Counted from the stretch's first letter, positions 1 to 12,190 are shown. The stretch is 64,000 nt of DNA from Lycorma delicatula (GCF_047948215.1 NC_134455.1:107030495-107094494), one strand, 5' to 3'. Made by a program: numbers and translations. The notes: a model not told the origin generated them from the sequence alone.

Positions 1-366
1 TGCCGAAAGTGGGACATACAACGGAATAGGGCGGGTATCGCACAGTGCACACCAGATACCCTTGTGAACTACATCTTACAAAGCGAGGAACATTGGAGAA
101 GAGTCAACACATATGCCACGGAGGTAATCAGAAATAAAAATCAAGCGGAGCGGCGCCGGGGCTATTAGTATAGGAACGGGAGTCCCAGAGGAGAGGACTG
201 GCATGCCCAGGTGTGCTAATTCCTTAAAAGAGCTGACCGGCGAGCCGACCTGCCATGCCAGATATACAGCTGGATGATGGGAAAGTTCGTTAGAGTAACC
301 AGACACTCCTCGGGTGGAGTTATACCAAACAGTCCTGACCTACCTAGTGGAGTAGAGGAAAAAAAA
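1..366 (+). mobile_element. R1-like LINE, 3' end (ORF2 C-terminus plus 3' UTR)
   Basis: Frame 1 is open from the window edge to a TAG at 166-168 and gives about 55 residues. They contain the pattern LVNYILQSEEHWRRV, followed by TEVIRNK and AER, which is the typical extreme C-terminus of ORF2 in R1-clade non-LTR retrotransposons, downstream of the reverse transcriptase and the CCHC zinc knuckle. About 190 bases of GC-richer 3' UTR follow and end in a short A-run near 359-366, as expected for a LINE tail. The rest of the element lies outside the window. In life ORF2 would nick the target and reverse-transcribe the element RNA; this piece has no catalytic residues. The strand and LINE assignment are good; the clade is inferred from the tail motif. 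Confidence 0.72.
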
Positions 367-1700
367 GGTTATACGGATATAGTAGGAATAATTTGGATTT
401 TCCAATTGCAAAGGATTTGAAGAGAAGAATATGTATGAATATTCCCACTGTGAATGCATGTGACTAAAAGCAATATTTGTTGCAAGAAAGGTTTACAAGT
501 TTGACAAAATTTCATAAATCTAGGGTTTAATTAACAGGAAGTTTTTATGCGTACATAGTTGAAACTGATATTTATGGAAAAGTTCTTCAGATCTAGGTTA
601 AAAGTAAAAAGAAGGTCTGGACTTAATATTCTTTTTTCAGAAAATCATGGATTTGTTGTATTGATTCCATTGTTGGTGACACCAATTGGAAATTGCTTTG
701 ACACCCTTATTGCTCACATTTTTATTCTTCTTCCCTTACAGCAATGCATTTCAGGTTTGTATTTGGTAACTGGCCAAGTAGTTCTGAATAACTAGTCTAT
801 AAACTTAAAATACAAAGGAAAGATGAATCAAGAATGGAAGAAAGAGATTACTGATATTTTCAATAGGTTTAGAAGTGTAGAAATGCATGAATTACTGCTG
901 AACGTTTCCTGCAATTCGTCTCTCTTCTCTAACTACAAAAGTGCATCTTATTTTTAATTCTTATAGGCATTTTTATGTTTATGCTATTTATTATTAACTT
1001 GGGAATTTTATTCAAATTGAATAATAAAAATAACGGATTTCAATAGATCATTATTTAATATTATACTTTTCAGACTTAACTTCTACAGATTATCTATTAT
1101 AGAATACGGTGTCGGTTGTACAACTGTTTATTATAGTGTGGGAATGAGTTTCATAATTTCACTAGTTTATCTTGACCAATAATCTTGTTTTAAATTATTT
1201 CTTTAGTTTATTTATATTTATTCTGTAAACATAATTGCAGTAATTTAAAAATTTTACTATGCTTGTCTTTAGAATTTTGATATTCCTCTAACAAACACGT
1301 AATTAACATTTATTATAGATTACAAATCTATTTATGATGTTAATAATAACGTTACAATAAGATTTTATGTTATATCTACTCATTATATTATTTCTATAGA
1401 TTTTAAATTTAGTTAATTATTTAATCAATATTGTCAAATATAAACAAATAAATTTACTACTCCACATTTTGTGAATTTTCAGTGTAAATAAATAATACGT
1501 TTAAGATTTAACACTATCATGTGAGATTTATTAATTAAAATATCTTTAGATTTATAACTGCAGTGTGGTCTTGCATTCCTGTCGTGAGCTAAAAATAAAG
1601 ATGATTTCTTTTTTGGCACTTTTACTGTTGCGTACTGTTTGTGACAATCTTTTTATGTAATATTAAAAAAAAACCTATTTAACTAGCACTGCAACCATTA
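367..1700. other. AT-rich stretch without recognised gene
   Basis: Simple AT-rich sequence. One open frame at 559-795 (+, 78 codons) has no motif I recognise and no supporting context, so I do not call it a gene. Nothing else is seen here. Confidence 0.6.
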
Positions 1701-1714
1701 ACGAACTCAGGATA

Positions 1715-1800
1715 GAAGTGTTACCGTATCTGTCTTTTATATGAAGGGTTCTGTGTTCGAATCAGGTTTGCATAATTCACAAGCTACAAAATTTATTTAT
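1715..1800 (+). repeat. S1 SINE remnant (tRNA-headed)
   Basis: A B-box-like GTTCGAATC is followed by the family-typical run TTCACAAGCTACAAAA and then A/T-rich tail. The same order occurs in the clearer S1 copies at 18026, 22526, 33385 and 56180. The A-box half is too diverged to see. The copy is old and non-functional. Confidence 0.5.
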
Positions 1801-1944
1801 TTTTTTATAAAATAAAGTAGGGTGACTGTATTTAGAGTCAGCCTCTAACTGTAACAAAAATAATATTAAAATGAAATTGGAAATTACTTTTATTTCAATA
1901 AAATATTTTGTTTTATTAATGAATTAATGGATCAAAGAAGCTTG

Positions 1945-2012
1945 AACGTAGGAATATGAAAATAAAAATTTGTAGCGTTTGAAATATGCCATGACTGACC
2001 AGGGATCGAATC
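1945..2012 (-). repeat. S1 SINE remnant, minus strand
   Basis: On the plus strand the fragment reads as the reverse complement of the S1 core: a TTTGTAGCG element, then ATGCCATGACTGACC, then GGATCGAATCC, which is the inverted B box. It lies just 3' (in minus orientation) of a decayed LINE. Only about 70 bases are recognisable. Confidence 0.5.
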
Positions 2013-2124
2013 CTCTTAGTTTCAGCATATTTTTCCTTTTCCATAATCCCAACCATTATTTGAAATCTCTCCCTTCCTCTTCCTTTTCTTCCATTCACCA
2101 AGCCTTATTTCTCATCCACTAATA

Positions 2125-2770
2125 AAAATCTTCTCATACAAAATCCTAGCCAGTTCCTTTTCCTACATTCAACTAAATTTAGCATTTTTCTGTTCTTTAC
2201 GATTCTTCTTAATACTTCTTCATTTGTTACATGGCCTTGCCATTTGAAATTTATCATTCTACACCATACCCACATCTCAAAAGCCTCAATTCGTTTTCTA
2301 TACCTTTCTCATCGTCCATGTTTCAGTTCCGTAGTGCATCATAGTTCGAATTAACATTTCACTAATCTCTTCCTTAACGCTAAGTTTAACTTTCCACACA
2401 GCAGTCTTCCCTTTTAATTAAATTCCTGCTTACATCTTGATATTCGTGTTTTAATTTCTACTATGAAAGTCAGGTCATGAGTTATAAAGTACTGAATTTC
2501 TCTCTAAAACTTCATTTTCTACCCTAATCACAATCCTTTCCTCTTTTCCATCTAATGTCATACATTTTGTCTTCTTTTTGTTGATTTTTAAACCCTAACT
2601 TTCGCAAGCTAATTTAGGTCATCAAGCATATCATTCTCTCCTCCAGTACCGTCATGTCATTAGTAAAATTTACACATCCAGTTTTCTTCCTCCGATCTTT
2701 AATCCTCTTTTCTCAACCCCATTCCCGTTTCTATTATAAGTTTGAAAAATGTAACCAAATTTACTCTTCA
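2125..2770 (-). pseudogene. decayed LINE reverse transcriptase, C-terminal part
   Basis: Read on the minus strand the region contains an almost continuous frame with KRIEAFEMWVW, then GHVTNEEVLRRI and finally RKRNWLG. This is the conserved tail of RTE/CFDP2-type LINE ORFs (consensus LEAFEMW.WRRML...VTNEEVL...R..WLGH). Just upstream, in another frame, is YGTETWTMRK. Further upstream KINKKK plus a short CMTLDG segment fits the thumb region after the catalytic YADD. Stops and frame changes occur throughout, so the copy is dead. The family was a target-primed reverse transcriptase; this fragment retains no catalytic Asp pair that I can see. Confidence 0.75.
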
Positions 2771-3187
2771 AAATAATGTATAGAATTCATTAAAGTTTTT
2801 ATTCTCAAATTTCTTCTGACCTACAATTGCTTGCTAGATTAACACCTCTATTTCCAGAAAATGAGCTGTAGGAAAATTAAAAAGTTCAATCGACAGCAAC
2901 TAGTTACTATTATCACGAATTAACTAATTATTTTTATTATTATACAAATATATAATATTTATTATTTTTCTAAAATATTTAATTGTTTTTTTTTGTAATG
3001 CTGAAAATTTTGTTTCGTTAAATTCTGTCACGTATTGACATGTTTTGTTTTTAATAAACTTCCAAATTTTTACTTTTCTATTTATTCTCTTCAACTTAAG
3101 TTACACCATTTTACTTAGAATCAAATTCTCTACAATTTTGTTTAAAATTTGTATGTGTTTATTAAACAAAGTTATTTTACACCAAAC

Positions 3188-3232
<45 letters not shown>
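3188..3232. repeat. (AT)n microsatellite
   Basis: About 22 uninterrupted AT dinucleotides. Confidence 0.97.
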
Positions 3233-3234
<2 letters not shown>

Positions 3235-3239
3235 CGACC

Positions 3240-3490
3240 TCAATTTTTTGTCTTTCATACCAGATTACTACTAAACTACTAATAATACAATTCTGAAATC
3301 TACTTGTATCTTTTCTAGTTTTTCAGGTCAGATTTTATTTAAAACCACTAAATTTACCCCTTAATTTCGGTCCCATGAATTACACTCTGGCTTAAGTTTA
3401 CCAAAGGCGCAGAAATAAGGGTGAAATTTTTCACCAGCCGGCTTTCCCTAACGAAGCATTTCCACACCTGTGTTTATAGAACTTTTTTTT
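3240..3490 (+). repeat. interspersed repeat family A, copy 1
   Basis: The segment shares an ordered set of words with 51890-52150: ACCACTAA, then CTTTAATTTSGGTCCCA, an ATTACA, TTTCAC, and GCRTTTCCA followed by TGTTT and GAACTTTTTT. A third, more diverged relative lies at 58140-58470. It has no coding potential. I do not recognise the parent element. Confidence 0.6.
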
Positions 3491-4309
3491 CTCTTGTAGA
3501 AGCCTGAAAATTTATTACATTCATTGTAAATAACTCTGTATATAAATAATAATAAAGTATATAAGAAATAAAATTTTGTTTTTAACCGTCTGGAATTAAA
3601 AATTAATTTAAAAAAAACAAGTGTTTTATAAAGAAAATCAATTTTCCGTCATCAAGAAAGCTGATTTTTTAATTGTATTTTTTTAATTAAATATCCAAAT
3701 TTAAGATTGGTAAACTCTGAAATTTCCTTAACCAACGCCGATAGAGGGTAGAGAAGTATTCTTAAATGATAATAACACAATTAAGGGCCTAATAAATGAA
3801 TGGCACTGAGTTACAATTTGATTGTCATAGAAAAGGGTGTTTTGTGTTTTGACTTTCAATATTATGTTTATTATTAAGCTGAACAAAAATTAAAAAATAT
3901 TGTAATATATAATACTGGTATTCATTAAGATAAAACGGAAAGAAATAGTTCAAGAATATATAATTAAAACTTAATTAATTTGTAATAATTACAATTAATA
4001 GTTATTAAAAAATATCGAAATTATTAATTAAATTCACTCATAATCTTTCACTAGTGTGTAAAATTGTTTTAATTTCATTATAAGATAAATTTTTCATTTA
4101 TTAATTAATATCAAAATTTCTTCCATTTGTGCTAATTACTAAAGTGATTTTCATATTAAACAGGTTAATTAATAAGACATCAGAAAGTAATAATATCATT
4201 AATAACAGGAAAGGAGAAAGTAGAATTAACGAATGTTCCATTATGCTAAATTAAAATTATACGTTAAAATAAGCAATTTTTTTTTAATGAGTTTTAGGTA
4301 GATTTCATA
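3491..4309. other. AT-rich stretch without recognised gene
   Basis: Low-complexity AT-rich sequence with many stops in every frame. Nothing recognisable. Confidence 0.6.
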
Positions 4310-5062
4310 AGAAAGATACCTATTGTAATGGATACCATGATTCGACTTCTAGAAAATTTCAACATATCTTTGCGTTTCACATCCCTCAGACCCCAAAACC
4401 ACGGTCAGATCAAAATTTTATATACATATATTTCACTTTCTTGTGGACACGATAACTGCTGTAATTTTGCGCAATCACTTTCATATTGATACATAGAATA
4501 TAACGACCAAAAATCTCGGGCGAGTTCGTTAATGGACAAAATCGGACCATTGGGGTGGAAATGGGAGGGCTTTTTCGAAAAAAACTATAAGTTTCTTATT
4601 AAGTAAAATATCGAATTCGTTTAAAGTTCCTACTATTCTTTGGATAAGGACCTAAAACTTATTTAAGTAAAGGTTTTTGATATCACTAACCATTGGCCCA
4701 GGGAGTGGACAAAATGAGGTTTCTAAGACAAAAAACTCATATCTCCCTTAATAGGCACAGTATCGAATCGATATAAAGTAGTCGTTAGTTCTGTAAACAT
4801 TACCTAAAACTCTTGTCTACCACAATTTTTGATATGACCAACCCTTACACAAGGGATGACCAAAATATTGCTGGAATTTTAAGAAGATAGGGGGGCTTGT
4901 CTTATGCTAGACATGTGAAACATTTTTTCACATGCAACCATTGTCGTATTGAGTAAATTTGAAGTTTTTCTTAACTTTAAGGTAGAAATCTTTTTTATTC
5001 CCTACTTAGCACCGATGAAATCTACCTACACCTTCCGGCGTGCCAAAAGGGATTTTTTTTTT
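4310..5062 (-). repeat. interspersed repeat family B, inverted copy 1
   Basis: The right part (4900-5062) is the reverse complement of 5811-6010, including the block around GCACGCC, GGTAGATTTCA, CGGTGCTAAGTA and TTAAGAAAAACTTCAAATTT. The left part holds the phrase GAATAGTAGG...GATATTTTACTTAATAAG in reverse orientation, also present in the other copy. No coding motif is seen; short frames across it are chance. Confidence 0.7.
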
Positions 5063-5810
5063 TACTTGTAAACAGTATTTCTTTATGAGACTGGAAACTT
5101 TATTTTAATTTGGTTATCGTGATTTTGAAAATATTGATGACGATTTTAGTTCCTTTTTTAAAAATAATCATAAGTGATAAAATTCATAAAACTTATTTTT
5201 AAAGAAAGAAGAGTTTATGTTTATTACATTGAAAATTATGTGATATAATTTTTATTAAAAGTAGGGACTATATTTGAAAATAAGTATAAAAAAAAGTTTC
5301 AGAGTTATTGAGGCTGTATATGTTAATGCTTGTGAAATTATATCTTCCAGTTCCAAGTACCCGTAAATGTTTAGAGTAACCTTTTTTACTAAATAGTTCT
5401 ATTTAAAAATTTCCTCAATTGATGACAATGAAGTGTTTAATTTTTTATTCAAAGTTTGGCCTGCTCAATAATTTTAAATAGCCACAGTATTTTGACTGCT
5501 AAGGTAACTAGATTCTGACTACAAAAAAGATTATTGATGTAGTCATAGTAAGAATAGCTTTCATCATTCTTAATATGTTATCCAGACTATAACAGGGAAC
5601 CAGTGAAGCAGGTAATGGTGAGAAAGAGGAAGATGACCAACTACAAAAAAAGACGCATTAGAATGATATTTTTTGAAAAACACTACTGTACGTAGATTAG
5701 AAACTGATGAAATGACGCATGTGACATTTCATGCCTTAAAAAATTGTATCTTGTAGAAGAAAAACGGTATTCTTCAAAAAAACAAAAACAAAGAAATATA
5801 ATGAACAATT
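5063..5810. other. spacer between the inverted family B copies
   Basis: AT-rich, no open frame of note and no motif recognised. Confidence 0.55.
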
Positions 5811-6150
5811 TTAAAAAAATAATTCTTTCGCACGCCAGAAGGCGGAGGTAGATTTCACCGGTGCTAAGTATGGGGTAAAAAAGATTTCGACCTTAAAGTT
5901 AAGAAAAACTTCAAATTTACTCATTACGAAAATGGTTGCGTGTAAAAAAAAAAGTTTCACTTGTTTAGCATACGACAAGCCCCACCTTCTCACAATTTTT
6001 CCACCCATTGGCCGTTATCTAAAGAATAGTAGGCACTTTAAATTAATACGATATTTTACTTAATAAGAAAATTACAGCATTATTATTTTTATTTTTTTTT
6101 TTGTGGTTTTGGTCATTCCTTGCCGTGAGGGTCGGTCACATCAAAACTTA
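5811..6150 (+). repeat. interspersed repeat family B, copy 2
   Basis: Matches copy 1 (4310-5062) in opposite orientation over most of its length, with an internal gap where copy 1 has extra sequence. The minus-strand open frame at 5811-6008 is a by-product of this repeat, not a gene. Confidence 0.7.
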
Positions 6151-6479
6151 TTTCAGACAAATCCAATTAAAATATATAATACATTCTGAGGGTTATCCAG
6201 GGTTGCTATAAGACACAAATTGATGTTTCAGCTTTATTTTTGAATATTTTAAAAAGTAAAGTTGCAAAGTGAAATTGGTATCAGAAATTTCTGATATTAC
6301 TAATTACTAATGTTGATGTTACTAATTAGATAATTTATTAGATAAGAGATTATTTGATTTTACTAATTAGTAATAGGGTAACAAAACCTTTATTGAAATT
6401 GAAAAAACAAAAAAAATGGCAGCACTGGTGGTTATTTTTAGCAAAATAAGTTTAGTAGCCTTGGAAATGTTGTATTTTT

Positions 6480-6640
6480 CAGTGTGGCAGTCAACGTATT
6501 AAATGTTATTTATCAGTGTTATTCTTACAAGCATGACGAGGTCCAGGGGACGGAGCCCTCTGGCTAGACTGGAATAACAACCGAAGCGTACTCTGCGGAA
6601 TGGTGAGCGAAGCGAGCTCTGTGCTTTCATTTTGCAGTTA
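6480..6640 (+). mobile_element. 3' end of a non-autonomous Helitron-like element (family N1)
   Basis: A GC-rich palindrome CCAGGGGACGGAGCCCTCTGG is followed at once by CTAG, the hairpin-plus-CTRR signature of a Helitron 3' end. The next bases, ending GAGCGAAGCGAGCTC, are also conserved in the copy at 35281-36093. Upstream, ATTAAATGTTATTTAT and TATTCTTACAA match the subterminal part of the other two copies. No TC-type 5' end was found, so this is a truncated copy. Confidence 0.55.
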
Positions 6641-7510
6641 GCGGTACAACTTAAAGTAAAAAATTAATAAATTTTAATTTTGAATATACTTGGCAGTTAT
6701 TTGGAAATTCCAAATAATTTTCAATTCCCTTCCATATAAACATACTTCACTTTTTAAAATATATTTTTAATTTTTATTTATTTACATAGCTTACTTACAT
6801 TTATGGTAATATTTATGAGTAATCAAAATGACATATTTTTGTAGAGATATGTTCAGTAATAAGAATATTTTTTTATATAAATGACCGAACATTGAACTTT
6901 ACTGGTACTGATGGTCGGTGAAGTTCAGCGCCGTCTATTATTAGATGAATGACAGACATAGTACATATTGTTTGCTACATGTAGGAGTAAAAACTAGGCC
7001 TGCTATACACGTCGTGTTAATATAACTGTAATACGATAGATGTAATAAAGGCTACATAATTTGGTTCTATTTCAACATATCTCCACTCTACATTAATCTA
7101 TCACTTAATATTATTTTATGTCAGGGAAAACATATTATTGAACTCCGAAAAATTAAAATTAGTTTTGAATTATCTCTCGTAATCCATCAAAAACATTATA
7201 CTGATGTTAATTTACCTGAAATGTGCACTCGCTGGTTGTTCAATTTATTTCTAAATTGTTACGTTATATATTGGGAGCGCCTTTATAAATATTTAGATTG
7301 TTGAATTGTAGCAATTAAGTTGATCTAATCCTTAAAACTAGAAAAATCTTACCCATTATTTTAGCTGTTATTTAAAATTTAAAAATCATTATAATGTTTA
7401 AAAAAAAATTAATTATTTATGATTCGAACCTCTGATTTTTGTATAATAATACGTCACGCAGAGAAACTTGTTACTCCACAACTGAAATCGTAAATAACAC
7501 ATAGAATATT
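6641..7510. other. AT-rich stretch without recognised gene
   Basis: No gene, RNA or repeat recognised. Confidence 0.55.
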
Positions 7511-7519
7511 GAAAGTCAG

Positions 7520-7815
7520 TAAAAACTTAATTATTATTACAATAACATACTTAAATTAATATTTTCATTTATTATAACATTTCTGTTAATAGTAATACAT
7601 TAACATATTATGAAGAAAAAAATACATTTTAATGGGGTGTATCCACATTGTAAGGAAAGTAAAATAAATATTAAAAAATTGATTCAAGCTGATTATTAAT
7701 GCGACGAACGTATTTTGAATCTCTGAAGCTAAGAATGATTTTGTAGACTTGATTGACAATTCCGTTTGTAAGTCAATATTTGTATTTTGTTTGAAGAAAT
7801 TCAATATTTAGTTTT
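7520..7815 (+). repeat. direct repeat P, copy 1
   Basis: Shares with 8465-8645, in the same order and orientation, a lead segment TTAATTATTATTA, then ACATACTTAAATTAATAT, GATTATTAATGCG, GAATCTCTGAAGCTAA and AATTCCGTTTGTAA followed by GAAGAAATT. Copy 1 holds about 110 extra bases in the middle. The frame at 7586-7804 (-) is not supported as a gene. Confidence 0.7.
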
Positions 7816-8464
7816 TCCCCCTCTGTACTTAATATTTCTCTCTTTATCACAGTGCATAGTTGAGGTTGATTGTCAATGAGATACTACGTTATAAGAGTTC
7901 TTTATGAAAACAAAAACAAGGTCAAATTTCCAAGTACTATACGTACAAAGATCAGCAGGGAAGTTTTGCGGCATAAATTTCAAGAGAATACGGCTTCTTT
8001 AGTATCATTGCAACCCTTTTCTTGCTTCTTTTTAGGGTTATGTAAGTGAATAAATCTAAAATTATTATTATAACAAAAGTTATATTTAAAAATATTTAAA
8101 AAAACTGTTAAAAATGAAGTAATTTTTTTTTTAATTAGAAAAAACATATTTAATGAAGTTTCGATTGTTCAATTACCAATTCTAAATACTGGTAGAACAA
8201 GAGTAATTGGGCGTAAGTAATAAAAGAGGAAGAAACACAATTATACACCAGAGAAAAACTTATTAAATATAAGTATCACAAAAATAAATAAAATAATTAA
8301 AATGAATAATCAAATAAACGCCAAAAATAACTAAAGTCGAAGGAGGAACTAAAGAAGACACAGGTAATAAAAAAAAACATTTCTAAACAACAATTAAAAT
8401 TAAAATAAATGAAGTTTCATTAACATATAAACACAACTGACACCGTAAATAACAAATACAACAA

Positions 8465-8645
8465 TGCAACTCAATAGAAAATTAATTATTATTATACTAC
8501 CATACTTAAATTAATATATTAGGTCACCGATTATTAATGCGGTGAACCTATTTCGAATCTATGAAGCTAATAAGGATTTTGTCAACTTGGTTGAAAATTC
8601 CGTTTGTAAATCAATATTTTTATGTTGTTATGAAGAAATTAAGGG
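8465..8645 (+). repeat. direct repeat P, copy 2
   Basis: Shorter, diverged duplicate of 7520-7815 about 0.9 kb downstream in the same orientation. The spacing resembles a small terminal-repeat element, but no primer-binding site, polypurine tract or coding segment is visible between the copies, so a plain duplication is equally possible. Confidence 0.65.
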
Positions 8646-9725
8646 TTACGTGGGTTTGATTTTTGGTGACCTTATAACCTGTAGTAGGTTTGGATAATAT
8701 TTTTATTTTATATAATTAAAGTTTTATATAGAATGGAACATTGAAAATTATTTGTAATTTCCATTTTTACTACTGCCAAGTATATTCGAAATTAAATTAG
8801 TTATAAGGTTAACTAACCTTATCAGGAACTATGAATTTAAACAGAGGTAAGAATAAAATAAATTTGTTGTCATTTCTGTTTAGAGGTGCTCTTAAGCTGA
8901 CTGATCAGTTTGCCTTCATAATGGAAGTAAACGTTAAACATCAAGCCCTAAATTAACGATTTATTTCATTACAAGTAACGATTTAAATACATTTAAAAAC
9001 ATAACAATTCATTTACTATTACTTTATCAAAAATATTTCAATTTTTAAAGATATTGATGTGAATGACGTGGGGGGGGAAATCAATACTTAGCGTTTCAGG
9101 GCTGTGCTGCACTGCATTCTCTCTTGTGATTTTTTTCAGTTTAGTTTCTGTTAGGAAGCAGAAAAATGGTTGTAAAAGAAAAACATCAAAGGAATTTTTT
9201 TTTTTTTAATGCTGCAAAACCTAAAAGAAAAAAATAAATGTTGTTTGTTTATCTTTATTTCTCTTTGTCCATCTAAAAGATAAATTCTGTTATTCAAAGA
9301 AAAGTTGTTATTTTAAAAAAAAATCAGTAGGATTTTATTCTCTAAATTAATAATATAACTACGAAATTTACAGTTTTTAAATCTATGTCTGGAGTATATT
9401 TCTCATTAATTCTAATATAAAAGATAGTTTTAAAAATAAAAATTAACTATTATTTAAAGTTAAGTATAAGAAAAGTAATACAATTTCCTTGAAATGTACA
9501 CTTGGAAGTGTACAAAATAATAACTGAATTCTATTTAGAAAAATCCATTTTTATTTTTAATAATTAATTATTTCATTGTTTTTCTTAGTATAAATTACAT
9601 ATTAAATCAATGGCTGTTCATATTTTGTTACAATTGATACTTTCTTAAAAATTTATTCTTTTTTAAACTTTCTCGGTTTTTTCGTCTACATTAAACAAAT
9701 TGATAAATCAAATTATATAATTTAC
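8646..9725. other. AT-rich stretch without recognised gene
   Basis: Nothing recognised apart from homopolymer A and T runs and a G8 run near 9071. Confidence 0.55.
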
Positions 9726-9729
9726 CATT

Positions 9730-9875
9730 TCACCGATCACCATGGTGGAGTAGGCTTTCATCCTTTCAGGTTCAAATCCCGGTATTTTTCATACCTAAAA
9801 AATTCCATTTTCGTATTTCCACGTTCAAGCTTCAAGTTTATGTGGCAAAACCATCAACAAAAAATAAATGAATAG
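9730..9875 (+). repeat. S1b SINE, tRNA-headed
   Basis: The copy shows a tRNA-like head with ACCATGGTGGAGTAG and TTTCATCC, a B box GGTTCAAATCC and the core GGTATTTTTCATAC. The b-type tail follows: TTCCATTTTCGTATTTCC, then CAAGCTTCAAGTTTATGTGGC, ending AAAAAATAAAT. The same tail is seen inverted at 33385-33548 and 22090-22290. Pol III promoter boxes are degenerate and the copy is presumably silent. Confidence 0.75.
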
Positions 9876-10499
9876 TATAATTAAGTGCAGAAGGTAAAAG
9901 TATATGTCATCTAAATAATGAAATAAAAGAAATTAGTATATTAAAAATCATTTTATAATACAGTAATGAAAGTATGTAAGAATAAATTGAATTTGATAAA
10001 AGAGCATTTTGAAATTCCAAAACGGTTTACCTGTTTTAAAAATTATATTTTAATACGTATTTTAAATATTACTTTAATGAATAAAACACAATTGTTCCAG
10101 CACAAACACTATATATATGATCCTTAGGAGCTTAGGAGATTAACGATGTTATCTCAAAATAAATTTATCTACAAAGTATCTGATAAAGTCAATGCCTATT
10201 TTTAAATTTTTAATAGACAATGTTGGAACGTTATTTCAAGGGTAACTATGATACAGAAATCTAGCTTATTCTTTACCATTTATGTTTCGGTTAACTGAAA
10301 GTTCTCTTGCAGTTCTCAGCAAATAAGAAACAGTAAAAATCGCAGCAAGATACGAAGTACGGAAGTCGGTGGTTCAAGTCCAGCGTTGGTGAAAAGCAAA
10401 AAATGCTAAAAATTTAACATTTAATTTAAAAAATATAACCGGCCACTGTAATTTAATGAGACAGGTTCTGTATTAGATTTGACATTTTCTGATAGACCA
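9876..10499. other. AT-rich stretch; possible tRNA-like B box near 10370
   Basis: A GTGGTTCAAGTCC word near 10370 looks like a pol III B box and may be the relic of another SINE head, but no A box or tail was found. No gene seen. Confidence 0.4.
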
Positions 10500-11313
10500 T
10501 CAACTTTACGGACTGCAGAAAATGTAACCCAAGTTCAACTATGCTCGAAAGAAAGCCTACAAATTCTATCCGTCAAGCATCCAGATAAAGCGAAGATCAC
10601 GCTACACCATACGCACTAGTTTAGACAAAAATTTGAATTTCCATCATTGGAAGTCTTTTTGTATTCAACTCTTTCAGGACTGCAACCACTGAATGGAATT
10701 TTCTGTATTCATGTTTGGAAAAAGGAAGATAATCCTAATCCGTCTAATGACATTTTATGTACTGATGAGGCAATTTCTCGAGTCTGTAGTTTCGTTAATA
10801 GGCATAACTCTCACTATTAGGATAATTTTGATCCAGATGCTACTGTTGAAAAAATTTAGTTACGTCCTAAAGTAACAGTGTGGCGTGGAATGACATCGAG
10901 CAATGTGGACTTATCTTTTACAGAACAAAATGAGCAGTAAACGCTAATCGGATATACTTTTGAACTTTCTATTGTCTATCATTATTCAGTGGGATAACAT
11001 TGTAGAGATTATATTTATACTGGAAGGTGTACCTTCACATTTTGCTGTTGTTAACGACTGGTTGTATGTTCAGTTTCCAGGAATATGGATAGGCCGTCGT
11101 GGACCAGCTGACTGGCCTGTTAGAAGCCTTGGTCTGACACCTTGTGACACTTTCTTGTTGGGTTGGATCAAAAAAGAAGTTTATAAGATTGACGAAAGAA
11201 CTCGTGATGTTTTAAACGTAATACCTCACAATTTCTTAACAAAAGCATTAGATAATGCACCAAAATGTTTACAGAAGTCTTTTGACAATGCTGGTTCTTA
11301 TTTTGAATTCTAA
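10500..11313 (+). pseudogene. IS630/Tc1-superfamily transposase, degenerate
   Basis: The translated region follows a transposase from its catalytic core to the C-terminus. ILCTDEA near 10738 holds the first catalytic Asp and continues into SRV.SFVNRHNSHY. Then come RPKVTVWRGMTSSNV and GVPSHFAVVNDWL with VQFPGIWIGRRGP, near 11030-11105. The end is LTPCDTFLLGWIKKEVYK, holding the third acidic residue, and a tail resembling NFLTKAL. These motifs mark the insect Tc1/IS630-like family with the WIGRRGP signature. Defects: in-frame stops after HNSHY and VEKI, a frame change near 10940, and the second acidic position reads LEG instead of the usual QDG. The longest intact piece is 10960-11313. No terminal inverted repeats were recognised, and the helix-turn-helix end is not visible. 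The element is inactive. Confidence 0.78.
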
Positions 11314-11925
11314 GGGGGATTATTTATAATGATAATAAATGTCCATAAGCTTCCATGGCCAAATTTATGTTAAATTTATATACATACAGCTAAGGATTCA
11401 ATAGAAAATAGATGTTGACTTATCAGACACCCTTCAATTAATAAATTAATTAAACTCCAAAACATTTTAAAATCAAGCCTGCCTCACTCTCTCACTGTCT
11501 CTCTACTTTATTTTGCATTTGGTCATGTTCTGCTTCATCAATCAATTAAAAAAAAAATTAATTGGTTGAATTCATTTGTAACAAAAAAAGAATGTTAAAC
11601 TATAATAACAATTATTTCTTGCATAAATTTTATTCTGTTAGTATTATTATGTGAACATATTCCATAAGAAAATACTTATTTAAAAGCAAAATAGTATAAT
11701 CATTAATAACTATTAGTTAAAAAATGTCTTGGAATCTGATTGAGACTATCCTACTATCCAGATGAAATATATTTTGATAGTTTTTCCCACATTTTCTCAA
11801 AAACATTTTGAGAAAAAAAATAAAGTTTCATTAAAATAAAAAAATCCTATGAAATAGAAATTTTTACATATATTTTGGACGTATGGATGGAATCAAAAAA
11901 AATTATAATATTATTATTATTAATA
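11314..11925. other. AT-rich stretch without recognised gene
   Basis: No gene recognised. Runs of A/T and a short CTCTCTCTC-like patch near 11487 only. Confidence 0.5.
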
Positions 11926-11929
11926 TTTT

Positions 11930-12190
11930 GTTCGTTTACGCTCTGAAAATGTAGTTTTCAAAAGAATTGAAAAAGAAAATCCAAATATTAAAGATAAACA
12001 AAAATTATGAAAAGTGGGAATAAAATCTAAATTTTTTAATGAAAACGATTTAACATTTACTGATTATCTAGTAATTTTGAGAAAAGTCATTAGAGGCGAA
12101 AATCAAAATTAAAAATTAGAAACTTATGCAAATAAGATTGGTCTTCAAATTTCATACAAAAAACAAAATGGTTTCATCTAATAAAAGTAG
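11930..12190 (+). pseudogene. LINE reverse transcriptase palm fragment
   Basis: One frame reads NDLTFTDYLVIL, then R..I.GENQ, a stop, and LETYANKIGLQISYKKQNGF. This is the reverse transcriptase block that carries the catalytic Y/F-A-D-D (consensus AFADDLVIL), followed by the thumb segment ANKIGLQI. The DD pair is changed to TDY. Nothing convincing is left upstream or downstream. The 3' end of a probably related LINE lies at 47485-48140. Dead fragment. Confidence 0.6.

Noticed and set aside
76..306. 76-codon minus-strand frame over the R1-like LINE end
   Set aside because: It is antisense to the ORF2 C-terminus and the 3' UTR and has no motif.
5811..6008. 65-codon minus-strand frame
   Set aside because: Lies entirely in repeat family B, whose other copy does not keep the frame open.
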